Assembly (NCBI GenBank): GCA_016717655.1 | Contig: JADKFC010000027.1 | Span: 1 to 14,289, forward strand | From: Saprospiraceae bacterium | Lineage (GTDB): Bacteria; Bacteroidota; Bacteroidia; Chitinophagales; Saprospiraceae | DNA length: 14,289 nt | Reading direction: 5' to 3' | Shown here: one piece after another, positions 1 to 8,853 of the stretch | Position numbering within the stretch: the stretch's first letter is position 1 | How the letters are laid out: each line of letters begins with the position of its first letter | Made by a program: the position numbers and the translations under genes | Notes under the pieces: model-generated | The model's input: only the letters and a program-made list of their open reading frames with translations | What the model was told of the DNA's origin: nothing | The model's database searches: none

Positions 1-783
1 CAAAGAAGAATTATTGAATGCTAAAAAAGAAATGATCCAGGGCTTTTATGAAGGTTGGATGAAAGGGGTTGCTGAAATGAAGGTGCCGAAAATCAAAACA
101 AGGCAGCACGTTACCTGGCTGAACTCAATGGCCTTGCCGAACGACGCCAAAGGAATGATGGCCAACGTTTACTGGACCAATCACTGAGATAACCTCAATT
201 TTTTCGGCCTTAACACTTCTTAAAGGTCAAAAAAAAGGACAAGGCCTCTATGAAAAGATGGCTAAAAAATTTGTTGAAACCAAGATGCTGAAGCTCTGGC
301 CCCATCTTGGAGATCAGTCATTAATACAACTGCGGTGCAGGCTGCCAATGACAATTTAGCAGGTGCCAATTATTCTGCTGGAAACACCTAAAGTATTTAA
401 AAATCAAATGACGACAAAACAGTAACTCCAATTTCTGTTAAACCCATTTCCTCAATTTTGAATCTGGACAATATATACTTTCTGAAAATGCCAAACCATC
501 ATTGACCTCCAATTTGCTGAGGTAGCAAGAATTTTTGGTAACACCAAGGTAAGAATTGAGGGAAATACAGATAATGTGGGTTCAAAAGCCTCCAACCAGG
601 CTCTCTCACAAAAGCGCCCAGGCAGTAGCTGATTATTTGCGCACTGAGTATGGCATGGATCCCAACAAATTTGTCATAGTTGGAAACGGACCTTCAAAGC
701 CGGTTACAGGGTGTGAAACCAACGCTACCGCTGAATGCAAAGCCAAAAACAGAAGAACCGAGTTCCAATTGATACCAGATTAA
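1..783 (+). CDS. ABC transporter substrate-binding protein fused to a C-terminal OmpA domain (5' partial, multiply frameshifted)
   Basis: This is the 3' part of a periplasmic binding protein for the importer encoded just downstream. The first 61 codons (from base 2) contain EGWMKGV and a stretch ending YWTNH, resembling NMT1/TauA-type binding proteins of Bacteroidota. From about 454 to 783 the translation, after frame joins, is a clear OmpA C-terminal peptidoglycan-binding domain: VRIEGNTDNVGS, QALSQKR, AQAVADYL, NRRTEF. The Asp of TDN and the Arg of SQKR match the family's diaminopimelate-contacting residues. The frame changes repeatedly: a TGA at 185-187, then shifts near 216, 280, 390-400, 452, 493 and 617. 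The open frame starting with TTG at 556 is therefore not a real start. The permease ATG lies one base after the stop. The substrate is not deducible. The many lesions suggest either poor sequence at a contig edge or a true pseudogene. Confidence 0.75.
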
Positions 784-784
784 T

Positions 785-1837
785 ATGGCATCACTGGCTT
801 GGCTGTTTGATCTGCGAGGAGAGGTAAAAGGCAAAAGTAGTTATCTGCTTTTAGGCCTTGGTCTTGGATTTTTACTATTCATTTGGGTAATCCTTACCAT
901 GGGTGCACAGCCCTTAGTTCCTTCAGGTATTTTGCCACAGCCGGTTAAGGTTGTCAATGCCTTCGGCGACCTTTGGTATGACAATGATTTGCTTCGCAAT
1001 GTTACTACTTCGTATGCACTCAATCTGGGAGGATATGTTAAAGCTTTATTGTGGTCCATTCCACTTGGTTTTTTAATTGGCCTGTTTCCCTTATTCAGGG
1101 GAAGTTTTCAGCACATCGTGAACGCGCTCGTCGCCTTTAACTGCGGTCACAAGCCTTTTATCGTTTGGTTTGGTATCTATACCGAAATGAAGATGAACTT
1201 TCTTGCCTTCGGTATCTTTCTCTATTTGCTGCCCACCATTATCCAGCGAATTGATGAAGTGGAGGACGTTTACCTCACCACAGTCTATACCTTAGGAGCA
1301 TCAAAGTGGCAGACCTTTACTTCTGTCTATTTTCCAGCTGTTATGTCTAAATTATCAGACGATATCAGAGTCCTTACCGCAATTAGTTGGACGTACATCA
1401 TAGTAATAGAAAATATCGGGTCTGAAGGAGGAATAGGGTTTTTATTGCATGGTCCATCAGCCCGACAGGGTAGGGTTGATAAAATGTTTGCCCTCCTCAT
1501 TTTAATCATGCTGATTGGTGTAGCCCAAGACCGGGTATTTAAATACCTGGACAGAAAACTTTTTCCTCATAAGTATCAATTAAAGGAGAATGCAGCAAGT
1601 AAATCCCAAACCGTAAGTTTATTGTCTGATACCCTTGGCTTTATTGGTAATGTAGTGGCTTATGCCTCATTATTCATTTACATGCTGTTGGCCATCAATG
1701 AGGTGACAGGTATTTTTGGTCACTTCCGACCACTGCATTATTTTTTTGGTGATAGGCTTTGGGTCATTAATCTTGGGTTTTTATTGGTTGCTTTTGTGAT
1801 AGTTTATCGTTGGATCAAAAATAAAATAAAGGCATGA
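785..1837 (+). CDS. ABC transporter permease, TauC/SsuC (BPD_transp_1) type
   Basis: Inner-membrane permease of the importer, 350 residues, starting one base after the binding-protein stop. About seven hydrophobic segments are visible, near residues 19-41, 78-102, 136-156, 196-212, 233-248, 285-307 and 325-343. The cytoplasmic EAA-type loop that docks on the ATPase is present as TLGASKWQTF followed by YFPAVMSKLSDDIR. SWTYIIV and GGIGFLL fit the NitT/TauT permease family. The frame is open throughout, but residues about 115-125 (VAFNCGHKP) look wrong: the +1 frame at 1134-1157 reads PLTAVTSL, which leads properly into FIVWFGI. Two compensating indels probably lie near 1129-1133 and in the T run at 1156-1159. 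The substrate is unknown; taurine, sulfonate or nitrate cannot be chosen from sequence alone. Confidence 0.88.
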   Translation: MASLAWLFDLRGEVKGKSSYLLLGLGLGFLLFIWVILTMGAQPLVPSGILPQPVKVVNAFGDLWYDNDLLRNVTTSYALNLGGYVKALLWSIPLGFLIGLFPLFRGSFQHIVNALVAFNCGHKPFIVWFGIYTEMKMNFLAFGIFLYLLPTIIQRIDEVEDVYLTTVYTLGASKWQTFTSVYFPAVMSKLSDDIRVLTAISWTYIIVIENIGSEGGIGFLLHGPSARQGRVDKMFALLILIMLIGVAQDRVFKYLDRKLFPHKYQLKENAASKSQTVSLLSDTLGFIGNVVAYASLFIYMLLAINEVTGIFGHFRPLHYFFGDRLWVINLGFLLVAFVIVYRWIKNKIKA

Positions 1838-2641
1838 TTACCTTCAATGATAAACCGGAGCAGGCCAACATCATTAGATTGTCTGGCATTGGCCAGAGTT
1901 ATGACGGAGCGATTCCTGGATTATCAAAGGCTTGGATTTAATTGTTGAAGACAAACCGGGTCAAGGCCAGTTTATTATAATCCTCGGTATGTCTGGTTGT
2001 GGCAAATCTACATTGCTGAGATACATTGCTGGACTTCAAAAACCGACAGAAGGGCTGGTCTATGTCAATGAAAAACTGGTTGACAAAGATACCCGAATCA
2101 GCATGGTTTTTCAACAATACTCAAGTTTGCCCTGGTTGACAGTTCTCGAAAATGTTGCACTGTCATTACAGTTTAAAGGTGTTCCTAAAAAAGAAAGAGA
2201 ACAAAAGGCCATGGAAATGATCCAATTGGTAGGCTTGGAGGGTCATCAGCATAAGTATGCTATGTACCCAACACTTTCGGGAGGTCAACTTCAGAGAGTT
2301 GCCATAGCCAGAAGCCTTGTGGCCAATCCAACTATGTTATTGATGGACGAGCCTTTTGGAGCCCTGGATGTCAAAACCAGGATGCAGATGCAGGATTTGT
2401 TAACCAGTCTGTGGGAGAAATTTCATTCTACCATTCTTTTTGTCACACATGATATTGGTGAAGCAGTTTACCTGGGTGATGACATTTATATTATGAAAAG
2501 TGCCCCTTCAATTTTGCTACCCACATACCGGTAGACCTTCCTTTAAAAAGAAATCGCGAAACAAAACGTGATCCCCATTACACTGAATTGGTACATCATG
2601 TCGAAGACCAGATGATGAAGGTGGCAGATTTGTCAAAATAA
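1834..2641 (+). CDS. ABC transporter ATP-binding protein, TauB/SsuB type (two frameshifts)
   Basis: ATPase of the importer, about 269 residues once two missing bases are restored. The ATG at 1834 overlaps the permease stop (ATGA), indicating translational coupling. The first frame gives MITFNDKPEQANIIRLSGIG and runs into a stop at 1939. The true frame resumes at about 1923 (IIKGLDLIVED), so the TTG at 1932 is only an artefactual start. Visible motifs: Walker A GMSGCGKST, Q-loop FQQYSSLPWL, signature LSGGQLQRVAIARSL, Walker B MLLMDEPFGALD and H-loop THD. A second single-base loss near 2510 (an A before ATTTTG) makes a false stop at 2532-2534. The neighbouring frame continues NFATHIPVDLPLKRNRETKR to a stop at 2639-2641, as usual for this family's C-terminus. 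Energises substrate uptake with the two upstream proteins. Confidence 0.88.
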
Positions 2642-2733
2642 TTTAGAATTTGTGTAAATAGTGTAAAAAAATTGCCATTTGACATTAGAAAGTACTTAGT
2701 ATTTACCGAAAATGACAAAATTTTCTAAAAATA

Positions 2734-2765
2734 TTTGATGATACCGAAATTGCGATATATCTTTG
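2734..2765 (+). promoter_or_regulatory. Bacteroidota-type sigma-A promoter upstream of a hairpin/terminator unit
   Basis: TATCTTTG at 2758-2765 matches the Bacteroidota -7 consensus TAnnTTTG exactly, and TTTG at 2734-2737 matches the -33 element with a 20-base spacer. Transcription would start near 2770. The next gene begins 250 bases away with a terminator in between, so this promoter may drive a short RNA. This is a sequence match only, with no expression evidence. Confidence 0.5.
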
Positions 2766-2769
2766 CAAT

Positions 2770-2912
2770 GCTTTTGAAAAACACATGACGCGATTCTCTA
2801 ACAAACCATTTGGTCTCCAAGATATACATCTAATAAGATGTTAATATTATTTTTAAAACTTACAAGCACCTAGATATTAGGAAGGACTGGATGAAAATCC
2901 GGTCCTTTTTAT
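2770..2912 (+). ncRNA. Candidate small structured RNA of about 140 nt (or leader of the downstream gene)
   Basis: The 381-base gap between the ATPase and the next gene has no convincing protein gene. It does hold, in order: the promoter at 2734-2765, a perfect 6-bp hairpin at 2826-2841 (ACATCT, AATA loop, AGATGT), a weaker 4-bp hairpin at 2869-2881 (CCTA and TAGG), and a strong terminator at 2882-2912. Together these would make a transcript of about 140 nt. A 19-codon reading frame (2785-2844, beginning MTRFSNKPFG) lies inside, but it could easily be chance. Alternatives are a terminator of the ABC operon with a long 3' untranslated region, or an attenuator leader for the HYR gene. It does not match any RNA family I can recognise. 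Confidence 0.35.
2882..2912 (+). terminator. Rho-independent terminator
   Basis: AAGGACTGG (2882-2890) and CCGGTCCTT (2899-2907) form a 9-bp stem with one G-T wobble around an 8-base loop. The strand continues as T-rich sequence (TTTTTATTTT). It ends either the ABC operon, 240 bases upstream, or the candidate small RNA starting near 2770. The remaining 110 bases before 3023 are AT-rich with no clear promoter match. Confidence 0.75.
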
Positions 2913-3022
2913 TTTATATTTCCCTCATTTTCTGGCTTTTATAATCACCTTATGGATTTGGCTTGGTTTTTGTATTATAACTATTTGTAATATGTTGTAG
3001 TGCATAAACCAATACAATACAG

Positions 3023-6000
3023 TTGATTATAAAACATAATATATCAAGTTGTTTTTCTTACCCCTTTGCTTCTCTAAGAAGTGGGCTCTGGCTTGTTTGG
3101 TTTTTAATCGCAACTTATTCTGTATCAAGTCAATCTGTAATTGTCAATGCAGGTCCGGATCAGACCATCTGTAAAAGCGATTCACTCTTTTTACCGGTTC
3201 TCAATGCTCAAATCACTGGCCTGGTCAATGATGGTTATTGGTTCACCACCGGGGATGGCTATTTTTTGCCTTCTTTTGACGATAATGTGCAATTTTCTGT
3301 AGGCAGCGTTTATGTACCTGGCCCTTCTGACAAGATTACCGGAGGATTTAATCTCATTCTGGTTTCATTTGACCCCGATGGCTTTGGCCCTCTCGTTCAG
3401 GTTTCTGATGATGTGCACATTACCTTGATGGGCAATATTGCAATGGTTTGCAATAGTAACCTCAATATCGCATTGGGCCCAGATTGCTCCAGCACTTTTA
3501 CCCACTATGCTGGTAACCAACTTGGTTCAGCCACAGCAATTTTATTTTCTGACCCTCAAAGATCAGTCAGGTAAAAAAATAGCCAACAATATTCTGACCA
3601 GCGAACACATTGGTCAATTGATCGAATACTCCGTTGGACATGAATGTGGTACCAATACTTGCTGGGGTTATATCAAGGTAGAAGACAAATTACCACCTCC
3701 ACTTTTTTGCACCAATAAAACTCTTTTTTGTGGTGACTATACCCAGGCCGACAGCTTGGGTCTTCCCATTCCTGCTCTGGCTAAGGCAAAAAAAACAGGG
3801 CCCAAGTCCTACAGAGTAACCCAGCTGGATGCTTGTGGCCCCGCAACACTTTCATACAACGATGTTTACCAACCCTTACTTTGCGAAACTGGGTTGCAAG
3901 GCAGAATTACAAGGACCTGGAGTGCTGTTGATTCATTTGGCAATACCGCTTCTTGTTTTTGAAGTAATTTCTATTAGAAACAGAAGCCTGGAGCAGGTTG
4001 CACTACCTTTTAATTTTGATGATGTTTCCAAACCAGCATTCGAATGTGGTGATGAGTGGCCTAAGACGGCTGCTGGTTATCCTTCACCTGACACCACAGG
4101 CTTGCCGGGCGTAGAAGGTTGTACCAATTTAGCCGCTACTTTTACAGACACTAAACTGGATGCCTGCGGAGCTTCTTACAAAATTATTAGAAAATGGACC
4201 CTCATCAATTGGTGTGGTACCATCATCACTGAACACAACCAGGTGATCAAAGTAAAAGATAGCCTGGCACCAATTGCGCTTTGTCCAATGACACTTATCT
4301 ACGCCTCCCCTTATAATTGCGGCTCTTTACCTTATAAGTTGAAACCGCCCGTCATTTATTTTGAATGCTCTGCCTGGTCTTACCAGGTAGCACTGATAGA
4401 TACTTTTACCGGTATCAATGTTTCTCAATATCTGGTAGATGGCGGTGGATCAGGCCCCTCTGTCAACGGCTTGCCACTGGGAACTTATTATGTCTATTAT
4501 TATTTAACAGACCAATGCAATAATACGGATAGCTGTTACTATTTACTAACGGTTGCAGATAATTCGGTACCTACTGCTATTTGTGACCAGTTTACAAAAG
4601 TAGCCTTAGACGGATCGGGAACAGCCAGATTAATGGCAACCAGTTTGGATGATGGTTCACTCGATAATTGTGCTATTATTGAATACAAAATCGCTAAAAT
4701 GACCGATAGCTGTGGCTTTGCGCCGGCTGTATTTAGAGATTATGCAGATTTTTGTTGCAAGGAAAGTGCTCAATCTGTTATGGTCGCTTTAAGAGTAACC
4801 GACTTTTCGGGCAACTCCAATACCTGTATGGTCGAAGTTCAGGTTCAGGACAAGCTACCGCCAACCATCACTTGCCCTCCGCATTTAACCATTTCTTGCC
4901 ATACGCCCATTGACACCTCTTATCTGAACTTTTTGGGTAAGGTAGCTTCTGCCCAAAGTCTGATCATGCCTATTTATATTTATGATGCTTTCAACAATGG
5001 ATTAGTAGGCTTTGATGGATTTTACCGAGACAATTGTTCCGGAAATGTGACTTCAAAAGTTACAGATCTTACCCAATGTTATCAAGGCCTTTTGCATAGA
5101 ACGTTTACCGTGAGCGATAAAAATGGAAATGCGAGTTCTTGTACACAAACCATTAGAATCGATAATCCGGATCCATTCAATAGAGAAGACATTGTTTTTC
5201 CGGCAAACAAGGAATACAATGGATGTGGATATGGCGATACCGATCCACAAATTACCGGAAAACCTGTTTTTAATAATACCAAGTGTGCCAACGTTGCAGC
5301 AACCTTCGAAGATCAGATCTTTACATTTACAGATGGTGCATGTGTGAAAATAATTCGTACATGGACTGTCATCGACTGGTGCCAATTCAACGCCACCACG
5401 GGTTTTGGCAAATGGACGGGACTCCAGATTTTAAAATACAACAATCTGGTAGACCCTGTTTTTGATACACCCTGTAAAGATACAGTGGTTTGCAACTATT
5501 CAGAAAATTGTGGCACTGTGGCCTACCAATATTCGCCTGATGTATCTGATGACTGTACCCAGGATTCACTGTTGGGCTATGCCTGGAAAATAGACCTTGA
5601 CAACAATGGCAGCTTTGATATTTTAGGTACCACCGCAGCTATTAAAGCCAATTTGGGTAACGGCAAACATAAGGTAGAATTTACGGTATCTGATCACTGT
5701 GGTAATCAGAAATCTTGCAGCTATTTGATCACCGTGAAAGACTGCAAGAAACCAACGCCTTATTGTGTGTCAAATATAACCACGGTTATTATGCCATCAT
5801 CCGGCCAGCTTACCATCAAAGCCCGAAGTTTTGACCTCAACAGTTATGACAATTGTACACCTGTCAATCAACTGAAGTACAGCTTTAGCGAGTTGACCAA
5901 CGATTCCCTTAGAACATTAACATGTGCTGATATTCCCGATGGAAAGGAAGTTATGCTCGACATCAATATGTGGGTAACTGACCTCCAGGGCAACAATGAA

Positions 6001-7226
6001 TATTGTGTAGTTCATCTTACTCTCCTTGACAATGGAAATGCTTGTCAGGATGCAGGTGGATTTACAGAACTGTCAGGCCTGGTATGGCAGGCAGGAACAG
6101 GAGATGCTGTTCAACAGGTAAAATTAGATATCACCAATTCAGAAATGGACCTGGTTCAACAAACATCTACCAATGAACTGGGAAAATACAAGGTTGAAGC
6201 AGTAGAGTCTGGTAAAAATTATAAAATCAAACCTACAAAAAATGACAGTATTTCCGAGGGACTTTCTACGCTTGATGTGATTTTGATCCAACGTCACATC
6301 CTGGGAGTCACTAAGTTTACCGATCCCATCAAGATTATAGCTTCCGATATGGACGGAAATAAAAAAGTAAGTGTATCAGATTTGGTTGTACTTCGGAAAA
6401 TTATTCTGGGCGCTTCTCAGACTCTGCCAGGGAATCGAGACTGTTATACTTTTGTAGACGACAAACACCTTTTTACCAATCCTACCAATCCATTTGGATA
6501 TCCTGATTTTATTCAACTCAATGAGGTGGAGGGAGATAAAATTAGTGGACTGGATTTTATTTCAGTTAAGATGGGGGATGTCAACTTTTCCTTAAATTTG
6601 AGGAGTGATGATGCAGAAAGCCGAACCCCCGGAGCCTTGATTAATGTGCAAAAAACAGGCAAAGGCTTTAGCGTATTAATCAATGATCAGGTTGATATGA
6701 CAGGATTTCAGTTTGCCTTGCCTTTACTTGATGACGGAGTAGAAATTAAAATTAATCCAACCATCCTGCCATTCGTAGATTTTATCATTCAGAATAATGA
6801 ACTTCGGATGCTTTTTGCTCCAGAAGAAGCCTACTCTTTTGGCAAAAATGAAATTTTATTTGAAGTGCTGGAAGGACAAATCGATGAATCCAGGGCTACC
6901 GGTTTTGTCAATCAATGGTATGGCAAAGATTTGGCTCCCCGGAGCCTAAAATGGCAAATGTTTTCAGATAATGAGCAGCCAAATTGTGGTCTGGAATTTA
7001 AATTTACTGGCAACAGTCTATATTTAGATTCCTATGAAGATATCCAGGGCAGGGTAGAAATCAAAGTTTACGATCTTACTGGAAGGATGTTGTCAAGCCA
7101 ATTCCTTGACGGCTTGAGCCGGGGTGTAACTGCCATAGAAACTTCAGACCTGCCTTCTGCAGCCTTACTTTTTATTACCTTTAATGCAGATGGGTGTCCT
7201 TTACACAAAAATGGATTAAAACTTAA
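3023..7226 (+). CDS. Large secreted HYR/Ig-like surface protein with dockerin-like repeats and T9SS sorting domain (frameshifted)
   Basis: Roughly 1400 residues after joining frames near 3503 (CCC run), about 3958 and 7192-7194 (GGG). The only start found is TTG at 3023; an in-frame stop lies just upstream. It is followed by a hydrophobic signal peptide (GLWLVWFLIATYSVSSQ). Then come a GPDQTIC Ig/PKD-like module and many cysteine-paired HYR-type modules: DKLPPTITCPPHLTISC, the paired units at 4573-4725 and 5755-5900 (PTAIC and PTPYC, each ending DNC), and KIIRKWTLINWC and KIIRTWTVIDWC. Around 6256-6411 lie two dockerin-like EF-hand repeats (STLDVILIQRHILG and MDGNKKVSVSDLVVLRKIILG). The C-terminus (VEIKVYDLTGRM, ending VSFTQKWIKT at 7226) is a type A T9SS sorting domain. 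Without the last join the frame runs to 7269 and loses this end. Probable role: cell-surface or extracellular adhesion or matrix. Ligand unknown. Confidence 0.85.
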
Positions 7227-7331
7227 TCACTGTCAGGAAGAATTGTTTATATATTATTATAAAAAATAGGTATAAATAATTCAATGTTACGTGCTAAAAT
7301 GGTGTTACATTAGTAAATAAAACTAAACATC

Positions 7332-8143
7332 ATGGGCGTATTGAGTTCATTAAAAAAATTATTGTTTGCAACCGAGTCTGTTGCAAAATCAGCTGTTAAT
7401 AAGGCAGAAGAGTTTGTGGATGAAAAAATTTCAGGATCTGACACCCCGAAAACGGATGCACCGCCTGTCAACGACATTGGTACTAAGACCTCTGGCTTAA
7501 AGGAATCAATCCTGGAAAAAGCAGAGCAAGGACTGGATAAGGCCATGGATTTGGCAGATAGCTTGATGGATAAAACCGTAGAAGCAGCCAATGATTTGGG
7601 TGAAAAAATGGAGAAAGGCATGGACCAGTTATCACAAAACGAAAATGTTAAAAAAGCACTTGACTTTACCGAAAAAGTAGGAGAAAAAGTGATTGACACA
7701 GGCGAAGAGTTTGTAGACAAGGCAAAGTCTTTTACAGAAGAGGTAGGGGCCAAAGTAATGGAAGAGGGTGGAGAACTCGCAGAAAAAGCAAAAACCCTCT
7801 CTGAAACCATTGGTGAAAAGGTGATGGCAGCAAAGGATGAAATGTTAGAAAAAGCGAAAGAAGCAGCCCATAACCTTGAGGAAAAGTTTGAGGAACTAAA
7901 GGAAAAGGCGGTTCGATCTGAGGCAGAAGACGCTGCCAAGCCTAAAAGACTTTGCAGATACAGACTTAACCACCAGGACTTCCATGCTTGGAGGTGAAAA
8001 AAGATGATTTTTTCTCTAAAGCTGAAAAATTTGCTGAAGGAAAGTACAATGCTTTTTCTGAAGAAAAACCAGCAACAGAATCAACTGCTCCAAAAGATGT
8101 ACCTCCGGTAGACCTGCCTCAGGATGACGGAGATACCAATTAA
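7332..8143 (+). CDS. Amphipathic helical-repeat protein, LEA/apolipoprotein-like (two frameshifts near its end)
   Basis: About 269 residues. No signal peptide or true membrane segment is seen. Most of the protein is Lys/Glu/Ala-rich helix with repeating units such as AVNKAEEFVDEK, FTEKVGEKVIDTGEEFVDKAKSF, TEEVGAKVMEEGGELAEKAK and SETIGEKVMAAKDEMLEKAK. The spacing resembles LEA group 3, YtxH or apolipoprotein amphipathic repeats. These families are linked to desiccation or envelope stress, so a protective or membrane-surface role is possible but unproven. Two extra A residues (in AAAA at 7943-7946 and the A run near 8000) push the frame off. After correction it continues SKAEKFAEGKYNAFSEEKP and ends in an acidic tail (DLPQDDGDTN) at 8143. 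The ATG at 7332 lies 105 bases after the previous stop. Only a 7-of-8 promoter match (TACATTAG, 7306-7313) was seen upstream. Confidence 0.7.
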
Positions 8144-8221
8144 TTTTTATTTATCTATCAGGCTGATCTAATAAATTAAAATCAAGAATTACTCGATTAG
8201 ATTAAAATTTAAATATTACCC

Positions 8222-8256
8222 TTGTATGAAGTACCCCTCAGGCAGCGTATTGTTTG
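8222..8256 (+). promoter_or_regulatory. Weak candidate promoter of the sigma factor operon
   Basis: TTG at 8222-8224 and TATTGTTTG at 8248-8256 resemble the Bacteroidota -33 and -7 elements. However, the -7 site has three rather than two bases between TA and TTTG, and the spacer is 23 bases. It could be an imperfect housekeeping site, a site altered by a sequencing indel, or an autoregulated ECF promoter read wrongly. The gap 8144-8292 contains nothing else recognisable. Confidence 0.2.
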
Positions 8257-8292
8257 AAATGGGTGTCTTAGGTATAAAGAGGTGCAATTGTA

Positions 8293-8853
8293 ATGTCGCC
8301 ATTGATGCCGGATAGTCCAAATCTTATTCAACTTATCCAAGGTTCCATCCAGGGGGATGCAAGAGCCCAGGAAAGGTTGTTTCACAGCTATGCCGGTAAA
8401 ATGATGGCTGTTTGTAAAAGGTATGCCAAATCTCAGGAAGAGGCTGAGGACATCTTACAAGAAGGATTTATCAGGGTATTTACTTACCTGGAAAGTTTTG
8501 AAAGTTCGGGCTCTTTTGATGCCTGGATCAGAAAAGTATTTGTCAATACCGCGCTCAAACAAATTACAAAAAAACAGCATTATTTTGAAGATATTACAGA
8601 AGATCACATCTCAAGATCAGGGGATGAGGCCGATGCGGTGTCTAAGTTGAGTGAGGCTGAGATATTATCGTTACTCAACCTTCTGCCAATGGGATATAAA
8701 ACGGTGTTTAATCTCTTTGTTATTGAGGGTTATAACCATAAAGAAATAGGAGAAATGCTTGGCATTGAAGAAAGCACTTCAAGATCTCAGCTGGTAAAAG
8801 CAAGAAAGTTATTACAGGAAAAAATTGTAGAATTGTACAAAGTGGCTATATGA
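8293..8853 (+). CDS. RNA polymerase ECF sigma factor (sigma-70 family)
   Basis: 186 residues, intact, the normal size for ECF sigma factors. Region 2 (about residues 24-90) is clear: ERLFHSYAGKMM, then EEAEDILQEGFIRVFTYLESF and FDAWIRKVFVNTAL, which bind core polymerase and the -10 DNA. Region 4 (about 125-180) includes LLPMGYKTVFNLFVIEGYNHKEIGEMLG and a helix-turn-helix ending SQLVKARKLL, which reads the -35 element. A second in-frame ATG at 8305 is also possible. The stop overlaps the next ATG (ATGA at 8850), so sigma factor and partner are translationally coupled. Likely held inactive by the product of the next gene and released by an envelope signal; the target genes are unknown. Confidence 0.95.
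   Translation: MSPLMPDSPNLIQLIQGSIQGDARAQERLFHSYAGKMMAVCKRYAKSQEEAEDILQEGFIRVFTYLESFESSGSFDAWIRKVFVNTALKQITKKQHYFEDITEDHISRSGDEADAVSKLSEAEILSLLNLLPMGYKTVFNLFVIEGYNHKEIGEMLGIEESTSRSQLVKARKLLQEKIVELYKVAI

Noticed and set aside
556..783. A 75-residue stand-alone protein starting at TTG 556
   Set aside because: Its beginning is out of frame with the OmpA sequence VRIEGNTDNVGS read at the same place; it is only the tail of the frameshifted binding-protein/OmpA gene.
1932..2534. A 200-residue ATPase starting at TTG 1932
   Set aside because: The upstream ATG at 1834 overlaps the permease stop and encodes the normal N-terminus in another frame, and the C-terminus continues to 2641, so this is a fragment.
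2785..2844. A 19-codon reading frame behind the 2734-2765 promoter
   Set aside because: Too short to distinguish from chance, with no recognisable peptide pattern; kept only as an alternative within the small-RNA finding.
3829..3960. Start of the large HYR frame at 3829
   Set aside because: The first 40 or so residues of this frame are out of frame with the cysteine-module sequence ending NTASCF; the true gene begins near 3023.
5053..5569. Several 60-110 codon open frames on both strands
   Set aside because: All overlap the clear HYR-module coding frame and show no independent motifs.
7310..7939. A 209-codon minus-strand open frame, Ser/Ala/Phe-rich
   Set aside because: It is the antisense shadow of the Lys/Glu-rich repeat gene; its composition mirrors that gene's codons and it has no recognisable domain.
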